Under the pieces are notes generated by a model, which was given only the letters and a program-made list of their open reading frames with translations, was not told where the DNA came from and ran no database searches. The position numbers and the translations under genes are program-made. DNA of 64,000 bases from Microbacterium sp. Leaf288 (GTDB lineage: Bacteria; Actinomycetota; Actinomycetes; Actinomycetales; Microbacteriaceae), in assembly GCF_001422925.1 (NCBI RefSeq), contig NZ_LMNI01000001.1, positions 490,087 to 554,086 of the forward strand, written 5' to 3'. This document shows, piece after piece, positions 34,107 through 42,558 of this stretch. Every line of letters begins with the position of its first letter. Within the stretch, counting starts at the first letter, position 1.

Positions 34107-34192
34107 CCTCCACAGCCGGGTGGGGCGCTGCGCCGTGAACAGATCGTCGCGCGGGCGGCCGCGGCAAGGTCGCTCCCCGCGACGATCGACGG

Positions 34193-34495
34193 GTGACACT
34201 GCTTGAACCGGCCGCCGATGCGGCCTCTCACCACCTGGCCCAGATCGCGCGGGAGCTCGCACGCATCATCGACCGGATCACGGATGCCGCGACCGTCGCC
34301 CGCGGGCTCGCCGACGCCGTCGATTGGCAGGCGAAGGCCGCAACCGCGTTCCACGATCGGGCGACGCTGTGGGCCGGTGACGTGTCCGGCCTCGCCTGCC
34401 TGGCCGAGACAGCCCGGTACGACGTCTCCCGGGCGCAGGACCGCGCCGCGTTCGCGGGCTCCTTCCCCGGCCTCTTCCCGAGGGCGGGGCGATGA
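34193..34495 (+). CDS. Small helical protein, WXG100-like
   Basis: A 100-residue, all-helical protein of WXG100-like size. The centre DAVDWQAKAATAFHDRATLW resembles the W-x-x-x-A-A-x-x-F pattern of WXG100/LXG-type proteins, with a helix on either side. It has no signal peptide. Start GTG 34193. Its stop overlaps the next start (ATGA), so it is made together with the hydrolase that follows. A type VII-like export partner or an immunity/adaptor role is possible; no ESX ATPase is in the window. Confidence 0.6.
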   Translation: MTLLEPAADAASHHLAQIARELARIIDRITDAATVARGLADAVDWQAKAATAFHDRATLWAGDVSGLACLAETARYDVSRAQDRAAFAGSFPGLFPRAGR

Positions 34496-35991
34496 GCGAC
34501 ACGAAGCCCGGTCCGAACCTCGTCGATCCGGAGCCGGCGCCGGAGGTGGGGCGCCTCGGCCCGAACGAGGGCGCCATCGGCCTCCTCGCCGAGCACTGGC
34601 CGCGCGTCGACGACGGCCTGCAGATCCGCGGCGGGGGCGCCGTCGCCGTCGACACCGCGACGCTCTCGGCTGCGGCGGTCCGCTTCGACACCTCCCGGGA
34701 AGAGCTCAGCTCGATCGGCCGGCGACTGCGCGCGCTGCGCGCCGAGCTGGGGACGCACGCCGAGTACACGGCAGATGCGCGGGCCGCAGCATCCGTCCTC
34801 GCCGCGAAGCTCGACGCGGCGCAGGTCGAGGCCGATGAGATCGCCGCGGCACTGCGGCAGGCTGCATGGGCCTACGAGATGGTGGAGATCGAGGCGGCGC
34901 ACCGCTCCGCCGTGCTCGCGGGCGACACCGACCGCGCGCGGCGCCTCGACGCCCGCATGACAGCCCTGGTCGACGCGCACCCCGACGCGTGGCGCATGGC
35001 ACTCGGATCCCAGTTCGAGCGCGCCGTCATGTGGCCGTCGGAGCTCGTCCGCCAGGCGACGCAGTGGGGCGTCGCAGTGGGCGGCGAGGTCAGCGACCCG
35101 GGGTCGGTCGTGGTCGGCGGTGCGGCGGGGCTGCTCACGCTGGGCGGGGCAGCGGTCGTGGGGCTCTCGGGTGCCGGCCTGCTGTCTCGGAACACACGGC
35201 TCTCGGGCTCGGCCGGGCCGGTCACGGTGACCCCGGTCGTGGCCGGCCCGCCGGCGGGCGCGACCTCCGCCGGCGTCGCGTTCGCGCCGTCGCGGTCGCC
35301 CGCCTCGGTGGCGCCGCAGAGCCTTTCTGCCGTGACGGAACGGATGCCGGGGGCCGGCGACTCGCGGGTGCGCGTCGAGCGGTACACGATGCCCGACGGG
35401 TCGCGGCAGTACGCCGTGTACCTCGCCGGCATGCAGTCGTTCGACGTCGGAGGCGAGGAGCCCTGGGACAACGCCTCCAACGTCGAGCTGTACGCGGGGC
35501 AGAGGTCGGACTCGTACACGGCCACCCAGGCGGCGCTCGCCCAGGCGGGTGTGCAGCCGGGCGACGCCGTCCATCTCTTCGGGTTCTCGCAGGGGGCGAT
35601 GATCGCGGGGCACCTGGCGCTGGAGGGCGGCTACGACACGCAGACGCTGGTCTCGATCGGGTCGCCCGTCGACACCGACGTCGGATCGGACACCCTCAGC
35701 GTGACGCTGCGGCACACCGACGACCCGGTCGCCGGCCTCGCCGGCGGCGGCCACGCCGCCGCGGTCGGCGCGCCGGGGAGCTTCGTCGCGGAACGCGTCT
35801 TCGATCCCGACGTCGGCACCGACGAGCCCCGGCTCCCCGCGCACCGGCTCAACGCCTACGCCGAGACGGCCGCGCTGGTCGATGCCTCGACCGACCCGCG
35901 GGTCGATGCGCTCCGTGATGTCTTCGCCGAGCTCGCGCGTGCCGAATCGGTCGAAGTGACCGAGTACGCGGCGACGCGCGGTGCCGGGTGA
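34492..35991 (+). CDS. Helical domain plus alpha/beta hydrolase (cutinase/PE-PPE-like elbow)
   Basis: A 499-residue protein in three parts. Residues about 45-175 are long helices (RFDTSREELSSIGRRLRALR and onward), like the N-terminal domains of LXG/WXG-linked effectors. A Gly/Ala-rich hydrophobic stretch lies at about 200-230. The C-terminal part (about 285-450) is an alpha/beta hydrolase whose nucleophile elbow FGFSQGAMIAG is near residue 364, with later DDPV and PAHRLNAYA candidates for Asp and His. Coupled by ATGA to the WXG-like protein. Could be a secreted lipase/esterase effector or a cell-surface enzyme; the ligand is unknown. Confidence 0.7.
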   Translation: MSDTKPGPNLVDPEPAPEVGRLGPNEGAIGLLAEHWPRVDDGLQIRGGGAVAVDTATLSAAAVRFDTSREELSSIGRRLRALRAELGTHAEYTADARAAASVLAAKLDAAQVEADEIAAALRQAAWAYEMVEIEAAHRSAVLAGDTDRARRLDARMTALVDAHPDAWRMALGSQFERAVMWPSELVRQATQWGVAVGGEVSDPGSVVVGGAAGLLTLGGAAVVGLSGAGLLSRNTRLSGSAGPVTVTPVVAGPPAGATSAGVAFAPSRSPASVAPQSLSAVTERMPGAGDSRVRVERYTMPDGSRQYAVYLAGMQSFDVGGEEPWDNASNVELYAGQRSDSYTATQAALAQAGVQPGDAVHLFGFSQGAMIAGHLALEGGYDTQTLVSIGSPVDTDVGSDTLSVTLRHTDDPVAGLAGGGHAAAVGAPGSFVAERVFDPDVGTDEPRLPAHRLNAYAETAALVDASTDPRVDALRDVFAELARAESVEVTEYAATRGAG

Positions 35992-35992
35992 G

Positions 35993-36382
35993 TCAGTCCT
36001 TGCGCGGGCGGATGATGATGCCGACGATCCAGTTGATGAGGGTGATGATGATCGCCGCCACGACGCCCCACCAGAAGTCCTCGACCCGCAGGCCCCAGTT
36101 CCAGAAGCTCGTGAACCACGCGGTGAGCCACAGCAGGAACGCGTTGATGAGGAGGCCGATGAGCCCCAGCGTCAGGATGTAGAGCGGGAACGCCAGCACC
36201 TTGATGACCGTGCCGATGATCGTGTTCACGAGCGCGAAGATCGCGGCGACGATCAGCAGGGTCAGGATCAGCTGGAGCGTCTCGCCCGGCGGGAACGGGA
36301 TGACCGAGACCTGGAGCGCCGGGATCAGGGTGACGACCCAGATCGCGAAGGCGTTGATGACCACGCGGATGAGGAAGCCCAT
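35993..36382 (-). CDS. Phage holin family 4 / Mmpl-like small membrane protein
   Basis: A 129-residue protein with four membrane segments and a basic C-terminus (RPRKD). The segment order and FPLYILTLGLIGLLINAFLLW match the superfamily-IV holin-like proteins common in bacterial chromosomes. Despite the name, these are usually not phage genes; no other phage gene is nearby. Function unknown. It is convergent with the hydrolase gene and their ends are 1 bp apart. Confidence 0.88.
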   Translation of the reverse strand: MGFLIRVVINAFAIWVVTLIPALQVSVIPFPPGETLQLILTLLIVAAIFALVNTIIGTVIKVLAFPLYILTLGLIGLLINAFLLWLTAWFTSFWNWGLRVEDFWWGVVAAIIITLINWIVGIIIRPRKD

Positions 36383-36480
36383 AGTCCGCTCAGTCTTCCA
36401 CGCCCGCGCCCGCGATCGATAGGAGCCACACCGTGCCCTGCGGCGGCCGGGGACGGGAGGCGCATCCGATCCCCCGCTCG

Positions 36481-36486
36481 TAGACT
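36481..36486 (+). promoter_or_regulatory. -10 box of a leaderless promoter for the aminotransferase
   Basis: TAGACT ends six bases before the GTG at 36493; no Shine-Dalgarno sequence is present. Confidence 0.6.
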
Positions 36487-36492
36487 CGGGGC

Positions 36493-37581
36493 GTGACCGA
36501 CGCTCCCGAGATCCCCGTCCGCGTGCGCCCCGAGGTCGCCGCCCTGCCGCCCTACAAGCAGGGCCGGCAGGCCGGCGCGGACGCGTTCAAGCTGTCGAGC
36601 AACGAGAACCCGTTCGACCCGCTGCCCGGGGTGCTCGAGCGGGTGCGGAATGCGTCGGCGCTGAACAGATATCCGGACGCGACGGCGGCACGGCTGCGCG
36701 AGCGGCTGGCCGCGCGGTTCGGCGTCGGCGCCGACGCCGTCCACATCGGTGCCGGCAGCGTCTCGATCCTCGCGCAGCTCGTGCTGGCGACGTCGGGCCC
36801 CGGCGACGAGGTCATCTACGCCTGGCGCTCGTTCGAGGCGTATCCGTGGCTCGCGGTCGTCGCCGGTGCCACCGCCGTGCAGGTGCCGCTCGCCGAGGGT
36901 GCCCGCCACGACCTCGACGCCATGGCGGCGGCGATCACCGACCGTACCCGCGCGATCATCGTGTGCAGCCCCAACAACCCCACCGGCCCGATCGTCACGC
37001 AGGCCGAGTTCGACGCCTTCGTCGAGAAGGTGCCCTCCGACGTGCTCGTCATCCTCGACGAGGCCTACGCCGAGTTCGTCACCGACCCCGAGTCGGTCGA
37101 CGGACTGCGCGTGCTCGGCGGCTCGGGCCGCCCCAACGTCGTCGTGCTCCGCACGTTCTCGAAGGCGTACGGTCTCGCCGCGCTCCGCGTCGGGTACGCG
37201 ATCGGGCACCCTCGCGTGCTCGACGCCGCCCGCAGCACCGCGATCCCGCTGTCGGTGACCGCCCACGGCGAGGAGGCGGCACTCGCGAGCCTCGACGCCG
37301 AGGCCGAGCTGCTCGAGCGCGTCCGCGTGATCGCCGATCGTCGCGACCGGCTGGCGGCGGGTCTCCGCGAGGCCGGGTGGGACGTCCCCGTCGCGCAGGG
37401 CAACTTCGTGTGGCTGCCCACCGGCGACGACACGATGGTGTTCGCGGCGACCTTCGAGGAGGCCGGGCTGATCGTGCGGCCGTTCGCCGGCGACGGCATC
37501 CGGATCTCGGTCGGCGAGGAGGAATCCGTCGAGCAGGTGCTGCGGATCGCGGCGACGGTCGCGGCCCGTCGTGAGGGATGA
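36493..37581 (+). CDS. hisC: Histidinol-phosphate / aromatic amino acid aminotransferase (HisC2/Pat type)
   Basis: A 362-residue class II (subgroup I-beta) aminotransferase. [12 protein letters not shown] near the N-terminus, [16 protein letters not shown] and the PLP lysine K224 in TFSKAYGLA are intact. In actinobacteria this SNENPF-type protein is often the aromatic aminotransferase Pat/HisC2 that uses phenylpyruvate or 4-hydroxyphenylpyruvate rather than the histidine-operon enzyme; no his genes are nearby, which supports that reading. It probably has a leaderless transcript. Confidence 0.88.
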   Translation: MTDAPEIPVRVRPEVAALPPYKQGRQAGADAFKLSSNENPFDPLPGVLERVRNASALNRYPDATAARLRERLAARFGVGADAVHIGAGSVSILAQLVLATSGPGDEVIYAWRSFEAYPWLAVVAGATAVQVPLAEGARHDLDAMAAAITDRTRAIIVCSPNNPTGPIVTQAEFDAFVEKVPSDVLVILDEAYAEFVTDPESVDGLRVLGGSGRPNVVVLRTFSKAYGLAALRVGYAIGHPRVLDAARSTAIPLSVTAHGEEAALASLDAEAELLERVRVIADRRDRLAAGLREAGWDVPVAQGNFVWLPTGDDTMVFAATFEEAGLIVRPFAGDGIRISVGEEESVEQVLRIAATVAARREG

Positions 37582-37593
37582 CTGCCGGTGCGA

Positions 37594-37670
37594 TTGTCGA
37601 TCGCGTGCGGTGGTTGTCGGCATCCATTGTCGAACGCATGCAGAATCGCGCATGCACGGAGAGATAGCGT
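37594..37670 (+). promoter_or_regulatory. Promoter and candidate operators of the oxoacid dehydrogenase operon
   Basis: TAGCGT (37665-37670) ends six bases before the ATG at 37677, so the operon mRNA is probably leaderless. CGCATGC occurs twice (37635-37641 and 37649-37655), covering the spacer between the likely -35 and -10, which suggests a repressor site. TTGTCG is repeated at 37594, 37614 and 37627. Confidence 0.5.
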
Positions 37671-37676
37671 GAATTC

Positions 37677-38807
37677 ATGATCCCGGTCGACGATCACGCC
37701 CTGGTGCGGTTTCTGGAGGCGGACGGAACGTTCGCGCCGAGCCGTGCCGCCGAACCGTATCGGGAGGCCGTCGAGAGTCTCGGCGATGCCGACCTCGAGA
37801 CGTTCTACCGCGATATGGCCGTTATCCGCGCGTTCGACGTGCAGGCGACGAACCTCCAGCGGCAGGGGCAGCTGGCCCTCTGGCCGCCGAGCTACGGGCA
37901 GGAGGCCGCGCAGGTGGGTTCGGCCCGCGCTGCGCGCGCACAGGACCACCTCTTCCCGTCGTACCGCGAGCACGTGGTCACGAAGATCCGCGGCGTCGAC
38001 CCGATCGACATCATCCGCGTGATGCGCGGACTGACGCATGGCGGGTGGGACCCGACCGACCCGAAGAACGGCAACACCCACATCTACACGCTCGTGCTCG
38101 GGTCTCAGACGCTGCACGCCACGGGCTTCGGGATGGGGCTCGTCTTCGACGGGCGCTGTGGCACCGGCGACCTCGACCGCGACGAGGCCGTCATCGTCTA
38201 CTACGGGGACGGCGCCTCCAGCCAGGGCGACGTGCACGAGGCGATGGTCTTCGCGAACAGCTACCGCACGCCCGAGGTGTTCTTCCTGCAGAACAACCAG
38301 TGGGCGATCTCGGTGCCCGTCGCGACGCAGTCGCGCTCGCCGCTGTACAAGCGCGGCGAGGGCTACGGCATGCCGAGCACGCTGATCGACGGCAACGACG
38401 TGCTCGCGAGCTGGGCCGTGACGCGCACCGCACTCGACCAGGCGCGCGCCGGCGGCGGACCGCAGGCGATCGAGGCCATGACCTACCGCCTCGGCGCGCA
38501 CACCACGAGCGACGACCCCACCAAGTACCGCACCTCCGACGAGGAGGAGTCGTGGCGCCGCCGCGACCCGATCGCGCGGATGAAGACGTTCCTCATCGGG
38601 CGCGGCGCCTCCGAGGCGTTCTTCGCCGACGTCGAGGCCGAGTCTCAGGCGCTCGCCGACGACGTGCGCACCCGCACCAACGCTCTGGGCGGGCTCGAGC
38701 GCGACGACATGTTCGCGCACGTGTACTCCGAGCAGCACCCCCTCATCGACGAGCAGCGGCAGTGGCTCGCCGACTACGAGGCATCCTTCGAAGGAGGCGC
38801 ATCGTGA
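37677..38807 (+). CDS. bkdA: Branched-chain 2-oxoacid dehydrogenase E1 alpha
   Basis: A 376-residue thiamine-diphosphate subunit. The ThDP motif begins GDGASSQGDVHEAMVFANSY near residue 176 and closes with QNNQWAIS. RLGAHTTSDDPTKYR is the loop typical of branched-chain and pyruvate E1alpha. The complex decarboxylates branched-chain 2-oxoacids to acyl-CoAs; in this family of bacteria those prime iso and anteiso fatty acids. The stop overlaps the E1beta start (GTGA). Assignment to branched-chain rather than pyruvate is inferred from the separate alpha/beta subunits and operon form. Confidence 0.9.
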   Translation: MIPVDDHALVRFLEADGTFAPSRAAEPYREAVESLGDADLETFYRDMAVIRAFDVQATNLQRQGQLALWPPSYGQEAAQVGSARAARAQDHLFPSYREHVVTKIRGVDPIDIIRVMRGLTHGGWDPTDPKNGNTHIYTLVLGSQTLHATGFGMGLVFDGRCGTGDLDRDEAVIVYYGDGASSQGDVHEAMVFANSYRTPEVFFLQNNQWAISVPVATQSRSPLYKRGEGYGMPSTLIDGNDVLASWAVTRTALDQARAGGGPQAIEAMTYRLGAHTTSDDPTKYRTSDEEESWRRRDPIARMKTFLIGRGASEAFFADVEAESQALADDVRTRTNALGGLERDDMFAHVYSEQHPLIDEQRQWLADYEASFEGGAS

Positions 38808-39847
38808 CCCTTCGACAGGCTCAGGGACCGGCGGTGGAGGCCGCGGCCGCCGCCGAGGCCGCCGCACCCACGGTGCAGACCCTGCCGTTCAGCCGGGCGA
38901 TCAATGCCGGACTTCGCGCGGCGCTCGCCGGCAGCGACCGCGTCCTGCTCATGGGCGAGGACATCGGCAAGCTCGGCGGCGTCTTCCGTGTGACCGAGGG
39001 CCTGCAGGCGGAGTTCGGCGAGCAGCGCGTGCTCGACACCCCGCTCGCGGAGTCGGGACTCGTGGGTACCGCGATCGGACTCGCGATGGCCGGCTTCCGC
39101 CCGGTCGTCGAGATCCAGTTCGACGGGTTCGTCTTCCCGGCGTTCGACCAGATCACGACCCAGCTCGCGAAGATGACCAACCGGCACGAGGGCGCCCTTC
39201 AGATGCCCGTCGTGATCCGCATCCCGTACGGCGGGCACATCGGCGCCGTCGAGCACCATCAGGAGAGCCCCGAGGCGTACTTCACGCACACGGCCGGTCT
39301 CCGGGTCGTGAGCCCGTCCACGCCGAACGACGGCTACTGGATGATCCAGGACGCCATCTCGTCGCCCGACCCGGTGGTCTTCCTCGAGCCCAAGAGCAAG
39401 TACTGGCAGAAGGGCGAGGTCGACACGTCGGCGCGCGCCCTGCCCCTGCACGCGTCCCGCGTGGTCCGCCGGGGCACCGACATCACCCTCGTCGGACACG
39501 GCGCCATGGTGACGACGATGCTGCAGGCGGCGGTGCTCGCCGAGGCCGAGGGCACGAGCATCGAGGTCATCGACCTCCGCTCGCTCTCGCCGGTGGACTA
39601 CGGGCCCATCCTCGACTCCGTCCGCCGCACCGGCCGCATGGTCTACGCGCAGGAGGCGCCGGGCTTCACGTCCCTGGGCTCCGAGGTGGCCGCGACCGTC
39701 ATGGAGCGCGCCTTCTACGCGCTCGAGGCACCCGTGCTGCGCGTGTCGGGCTTCGACACCCCCTTCCCCCCGGCCAAGCTCGAGGGGTCCTATCTCCCCG
39801 ACGCCGACCGCATCCTCGAGGCCGTCGACCGGTCCCTCGCCTACTGA
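38804..39847 (+). CDS. bkdB: Branched-chain 2-oxoacid dehydrogenase E1 beta
   Basis: A 347-residue subunit: LMGEDIGKLGGVFRVTEGL, LAESGLVGTAIGLAMAG, VEIQFDGFVFPAFDQI and VEHHQESPEAYF are all typical of E1beta. The first 24 residues (TLRQAQGPAVE and an Ala/Glu run) are an extension not expected in the family and are encoded by a short genomic repeat (38808-38829). GTG 38804 has GAAGGAGG upstream and overlaps the E1alpha stop. A 71-bp palindrome separates it from E2. Confidence 0.9.
   Translation: MTLRQAQGPAVEAAAAAEAAAPTVQTLPFSRAINAGLRAALAGSDRVLLMGEDIGKLGGVFRVTEGLQAEFGEQRVLDTPLAESGLVGTAIGLAMAGFRPVVEIQFDGFVFPAFDQITTQLAKMTNRHEGALQMPVVIRIPYGGHIGAVEHHQESPEAYFTHTAGLRVVSPSTPNDGYWMIQDAISSPDPVVFLEPKSKYWQKGEVDTSARALPLHASRVVRRGTDITLVGHGAMVTTMLQAAVLAEAEGTSIEVIDLRSLSPVDYGPILDSVRRTGRMVYAQEAPGFTSLGSEVAATVMERAFYALEAPVLRVSGFDTPFPPAKLEGSYLPDADRILEAVDRSLAY
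38808..38829. repeat. Short dispersed repeat inside the E1 beta start
   Basis: The sequence CTTCGACAGGCTCAGGG with flanking C and ACC is a form of a short repeat widespread in high-GC bacterial genomes, usually intergenic. Here it lies immediately after the GTG start and codes for TLRQAQGP. That reading of its wide occurrence is from general knowledge, not from this window, which has one copy. Confidence 0.6.
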
Positions 39848-39861
39848 CCCGACCCCTTCCC

Positions 39862-39932
39862 CGTGAGGCGACAGATGAGGGACGAGACTGTGGGTGAAAC
39901 CCACGGTCTCGGCCGCAGACTGTCGTCTCACG
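39862..39932. repeat. 71-bp palindromic intergenic repeat, copy 2
   Basis: Same length and consensus as 10626-10696: CGTGAG-CGACAG at the left, CTGTCGTCTCACG at the right, with GGGACGAGACTGTGGGTG and CCCACGGTCTCGG inside. It lies inside the operon, between E1beta and E2, so it may act as an attenuator or an mRNA-stability hairpin rather than a full stop. Confidence 0.85.
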
Positions 39933-39960
39933 AAGAATCCGGGATCGAAAGGAGCTCCGC

Positions 39961-41334
39961 ATGAGCACCCAGACGTTCGTCCTCCCCGACGTCGGTGAAG
40001 GCCTCACCGAGGCCGAGATCGTCCAGTGGCGCGTCGGCCCCGGCGACAGCGTCGCCGTCAACGACGTCCTCGTCGAGATCGAGACCGCCAAGTCGCTCGT
40101 CGAGCTGCCCTCGCCGTTCGCCGGCACGGTGGGCGAGCTGCTCGCCGCCGAGGGCACGACCGTGAACGTCGGGGCCGCGATCATCACGATCGCTTCGGCG
40201 ACGGATGCTGCGCCCCCGGCCACCGTCGGGCAGTCCGAGCACGGCGAGCCCGCCGAGGCGGCCGGCGAGGGTGCGGTGCTCGTCGGCTACGGCACGGGCG
40301 GACACGTCCAGTCGCGGCGGCGCAAGCCCGCGGTTCCGGCGGAGGAGCGGGTCGCAGCATCCGTCGGCGTCATCGCGAAGCCCCCGATCCGCAAGCTCGC
40401 GCGCGACCTCGGCGTGGAGCTCTCGGCCGTCGCGCCCAGCGGCCCCGCCGGCGAGGTGACCCGCGAGGACGTCGTGCGGCACGCCTCGCAGGCCAGCGTC
40501 TTCCGCAACATCGAGACGCCCGAGTGGGGCGACGTGCGCGAGGAGACCATCCCGGTCTCGGCGCCGGCGCCTGCGACCGGGCCGGCCGGGCCGGCGGCGG
40601 TGGCTCCGTCGACGCCCGCGCCCGACGCGGCGGGCCGTGAGGAGACCATCGCGGTGCGGGGCGTGCGCAAGGCGACGTCGTCCGCCATGGTGCAGTCGGC
40701 CTACTCGGCGCCGCACGTGTCGGTGTGGACCGACGTCGACGCCAGCCGCACGATGGAGCTCGTCAAGCGCCTGAAGACCTCGCCGGACTTCGCCGACATC
40801 AAGGTCTCGCCGCTGCTCATCATGGCGCGCGCCGTCATCTGGGCGGCCCGGCGCACCCCGATGGTGAACGCCGCCTGGGCCGACGTCGAGGGCGGCGCCG
40901 AGATCCGCGTGCGCAACTACGTGAACCTCGGCATCGCCGCCGCGACCCCGCGCGGACTGCTGGTGCCCAACATCAAGGACGCCCAGGATCTGTCGATGCG
41001 CGAGCTCGCCCGGGCGCTCGAGAAGCTGACGCTCACGGCGCGCGAGGGCAAGACGACCCCGGCCGACCAGCACGGCGGCACGATCACGATCACCAACATC
41101 GGCGTCTTCGGCATGGATGCGGGCACCCCGATCATCAACCCCGGCGAGGCCGGCATCGTGGCGCTCGGCACCATCCGCCAGAAGCCCTGGGTCGTCGACG
41201 GCGAGGTGCGTCCTCGCTGGGTCACGACCGTCGCCGGCTCGTTCGACCACCGCGTGGTCGACGGCGACGGCATGTCGCGCTTCATCGCCGACGTGGCGTC
41301 GATCCTCGAGGAGCCCGCGCTGCTGCTCGACTGA
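39961..41334 (+). CDS. bkdC: 2-oxoacid dehydrogenase E2 (dihydrolipoamide acyltransferase)
   Basis: A 457-residue E2. A single lipoyl domain (about 1-80, lipoyl K44 in [10 protein letters not shown]), a linker, a peripheral-subunit-binding domain (about 138-178, [16 protein letters not shown]), a Pro/Ala linker and the catalytic acyltransferase domain ending [14 protein letters not shown] (His about 430). It accepts the acyl group from E1 and passes it to CoA. The ATG has GAAAGGAG upstream. E3 is not in the window and must be supplied from elsewhere. Confidence 0.93.
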   Translation: MSTQTFVLPDVGEGLTEAEIVQWRVGPGDSVAVNDVLVEIETAKSLVELPSPFAGTVGELLAAEGTTVNVGAAIITIASATDAAPPATVGQSEHGEPAEAAGEGAVLVGYGTGGHVQSRRRKPAVPAEERVAASVGVIAKPPIRKLARDLGVELSAVAPSGPAGEVTREDVVRHASQASVFRNIETPEWGDVREETIPVSAPAPATGPAGPAAVAPSTPAPDAAGREETIAVRGVRKATSSAMVQSAYSAPHVSVWTDVDASRTMELVKRLKTSPDFADIKVSPLLIMARAVIWAARRTPMVNAAWADVEGGAEIRVRNYVNLGIAAATPRGLLVPNIKDAQDLSMRELARALEKLTLTAREGKTTPADQHGGTITITNIGVFGMDAGTPIINPGEAGIVALGTIRQKPWVVDGEVRPRWVTTVAGSFDHRVVDGDGMSRFIADVASILEEPALLLD

Positions 41335-41440
41335 CCCGCTCGTTCCTCGCCGCGGGACGGAGACCGTAGCGCCGCCGCGGCTCTGTGCCGGGCGGCGCTG
41401 CGTCGTCTCTCCGATCGCGCCCGGCAGCACCCCCACGGCC

Positions 41441-41511
41441 GGTGAGACGACAGTCGGGGGACGAGACCCTGGGTGTTGCCCACCGTCTCGTCCGCCTGGT
41501 GTCGTCTCACG
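41441..41511. repeat. 71-bp palindromic intergenic repeat, copy 3
   Basis: Third copy of the 71-bp element, with GGTGAGACGACAGT at the left end and TGTCGTCTCACG at the right. More diverged than the other two (C-C for C-G pairs near the right arm). It lies between E2 and the zinc operon and may terminate E2. Confidence 0.8.
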
Positions 41512-41539
41512 GAGGGGTCGGGGAGCGCGGGCGGAGATT

Positions 41540-41554
41540 TGAGAACGATTCTCA
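41540..41554. promoter_or_regulatory. Zur-type box upstream of znuA
   Basis: TGAGAACGATTCTCA is an inverted repeat of the Fur/Zur 7-1-7 type (6-3-6 perfect). It lies 20 bp before the znuA ATG and overlaps the expected -35. Candidate -10 boxes are TAGCCT (41556-41561) and TAGAGT (41562-41567), the latter 7 nt before the ATG. The Zur protein is encoded in the same run of genes. Confidence 0.8.
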
Positions 41555-41574
41555 TTAGCCTTAGAGTCGAGAGC

Positions 41575-42558
41575 ATGACCTTTGTACGACGTTCCCTGCC
41601 CGTGCTCGGCCTGGCGGCAGCATCCGCCCTCGTCCTCGCCGGGTGCGCGGGAACGCCCGCCGAAGGCGACGCGGGCGACGGGAAGATCGTGGTCGTCGCC
41701 TCGACCAACGTGTACGGGCAGATCGCCGAGGAGATCGGGGGCGACCTCGTCGACGTCACGTCGATCGTGACGAACGAGTCGCAGGACCCGCACTCGTTCG
41801 AGCCGAGCGCGCGCGACCAGCTCGCCGTGTCGAAGGCCGACCTCGTGATCGAGAACGGCGGCGGCTACGACGCGTTCATCGACGCGCTCATCGAGTCCAG
41901 CGGCACCGATGCGCCGGTCGTCACCGCCGTCGAGTACTCGCACGACTGGCCCGAGAACGGCGGCCACGACGAGGAGAGCGCCGGCGACGCCGAGGACCAC
42001 GCCCACGATCACGGCGACCACGAGCACGTCGAGGGCTTCAACGAGCACGTCTGGTACGACCCGCACACGATCGCGCATGTCGCTGAAGCCATCGCGACCG
42101 AGCTCGGCGAGCTGAGCCCCGGCGACGCCGAGACCTTCACCGCCAACGCCGAGGCGTTCTCCGGCGAGGTCGAGGGCCTCGAGGGGTCCCTCGAAGAGAT
42201 CGCCGCAGCGCACGAGGGCGAGAAGGTCTTCGTGACCGAGCCCGTGCCGGTGTACCTCGTCCAGGCGGCCGGACTCGAGAACGCGACGCCCGAGAAGTTC
42301 AGCGAGGCCGTCGAAGAGGGGCAGGATGTCGCGCCCGCGACCCTGCTCGAATCCCTCGCGCTCGTGAAGGGCGGCGACGTGCGCGTGGTCATCACCAACA
42401 CGCAGACCGGGGGCGCGGAGACGCAGGAGATCGTCGACGAGGCCGACGGGCTCGGCATCCCGGTGATCGCGTTCTCGGAAACGCTGCCGGAGGGGCAGAC
42501 TTACATCTCGTGGATGCAGGCGAACATCGAGGCGCTGAGCGCAGCGCTGGACGCGTGA
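41575..42558 (+). CDS. znuA: Zinc ABC transporter substrate-binding lipoprotein
   Basis: A 327-residue cluster A-I binding protein. The signal ends in a lipobox (LVLAGC). Metal ligands lie in DPHSFEPS, NEHVWYDPHTI and later VTEPVPVYL. A His/Asp/Glu-rich loop at about 120-155 (DAEDHAHDHGDHEH) is typical of zinc rather than manganese binders. It captures zinc outside the membrane for the ZnuCB pump. The ATPase gene overlaps by 4 bp (GTGA). Repressed by Zur through the upstream box, by inference. Confidence 0.93.
   Translation: MTFVRRSLPVLGLAAASALVLAGCAGTPAEGDAGDGKIVVVASTNVYGQIAEEIGGDLVDVTSIVTNESQDPHSFEPSARDQLAVSKADLVIENGGGYDAFIDALIESSGTDAPVVTAVEYSHDWPENGGHDEESAGDAEDHAHDHGDHEHVEGFNEHVWYDPHTIAHVAEAIATELGELSPGDAETFTANAEAFSGEVEGLEGSLEEIAAAHEGEKVFVTEPVPVYLVQAAGLENATPEKFSEAVEEGQDVAPATLLESLALVKGGDVRVVITNTQTGGAETQEIVDEADGLGIPVIAFSETLPEGQTYISWMQANIEALSAALDA

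Noticed and set aside
31418..34354. A 978-codon antisense frame over the nuclease gene
   Set aside because: Arg/Asp/Val-biased shadow; the + strand product has a signal peptide and intact nuclease motifs.
35993..36382. Phage remnant, because of the holin-like protein
   Set aside because: This holin superfamily is common on chromosomes, and no integrase, lysin, capsid gene or att repeat is nearby.
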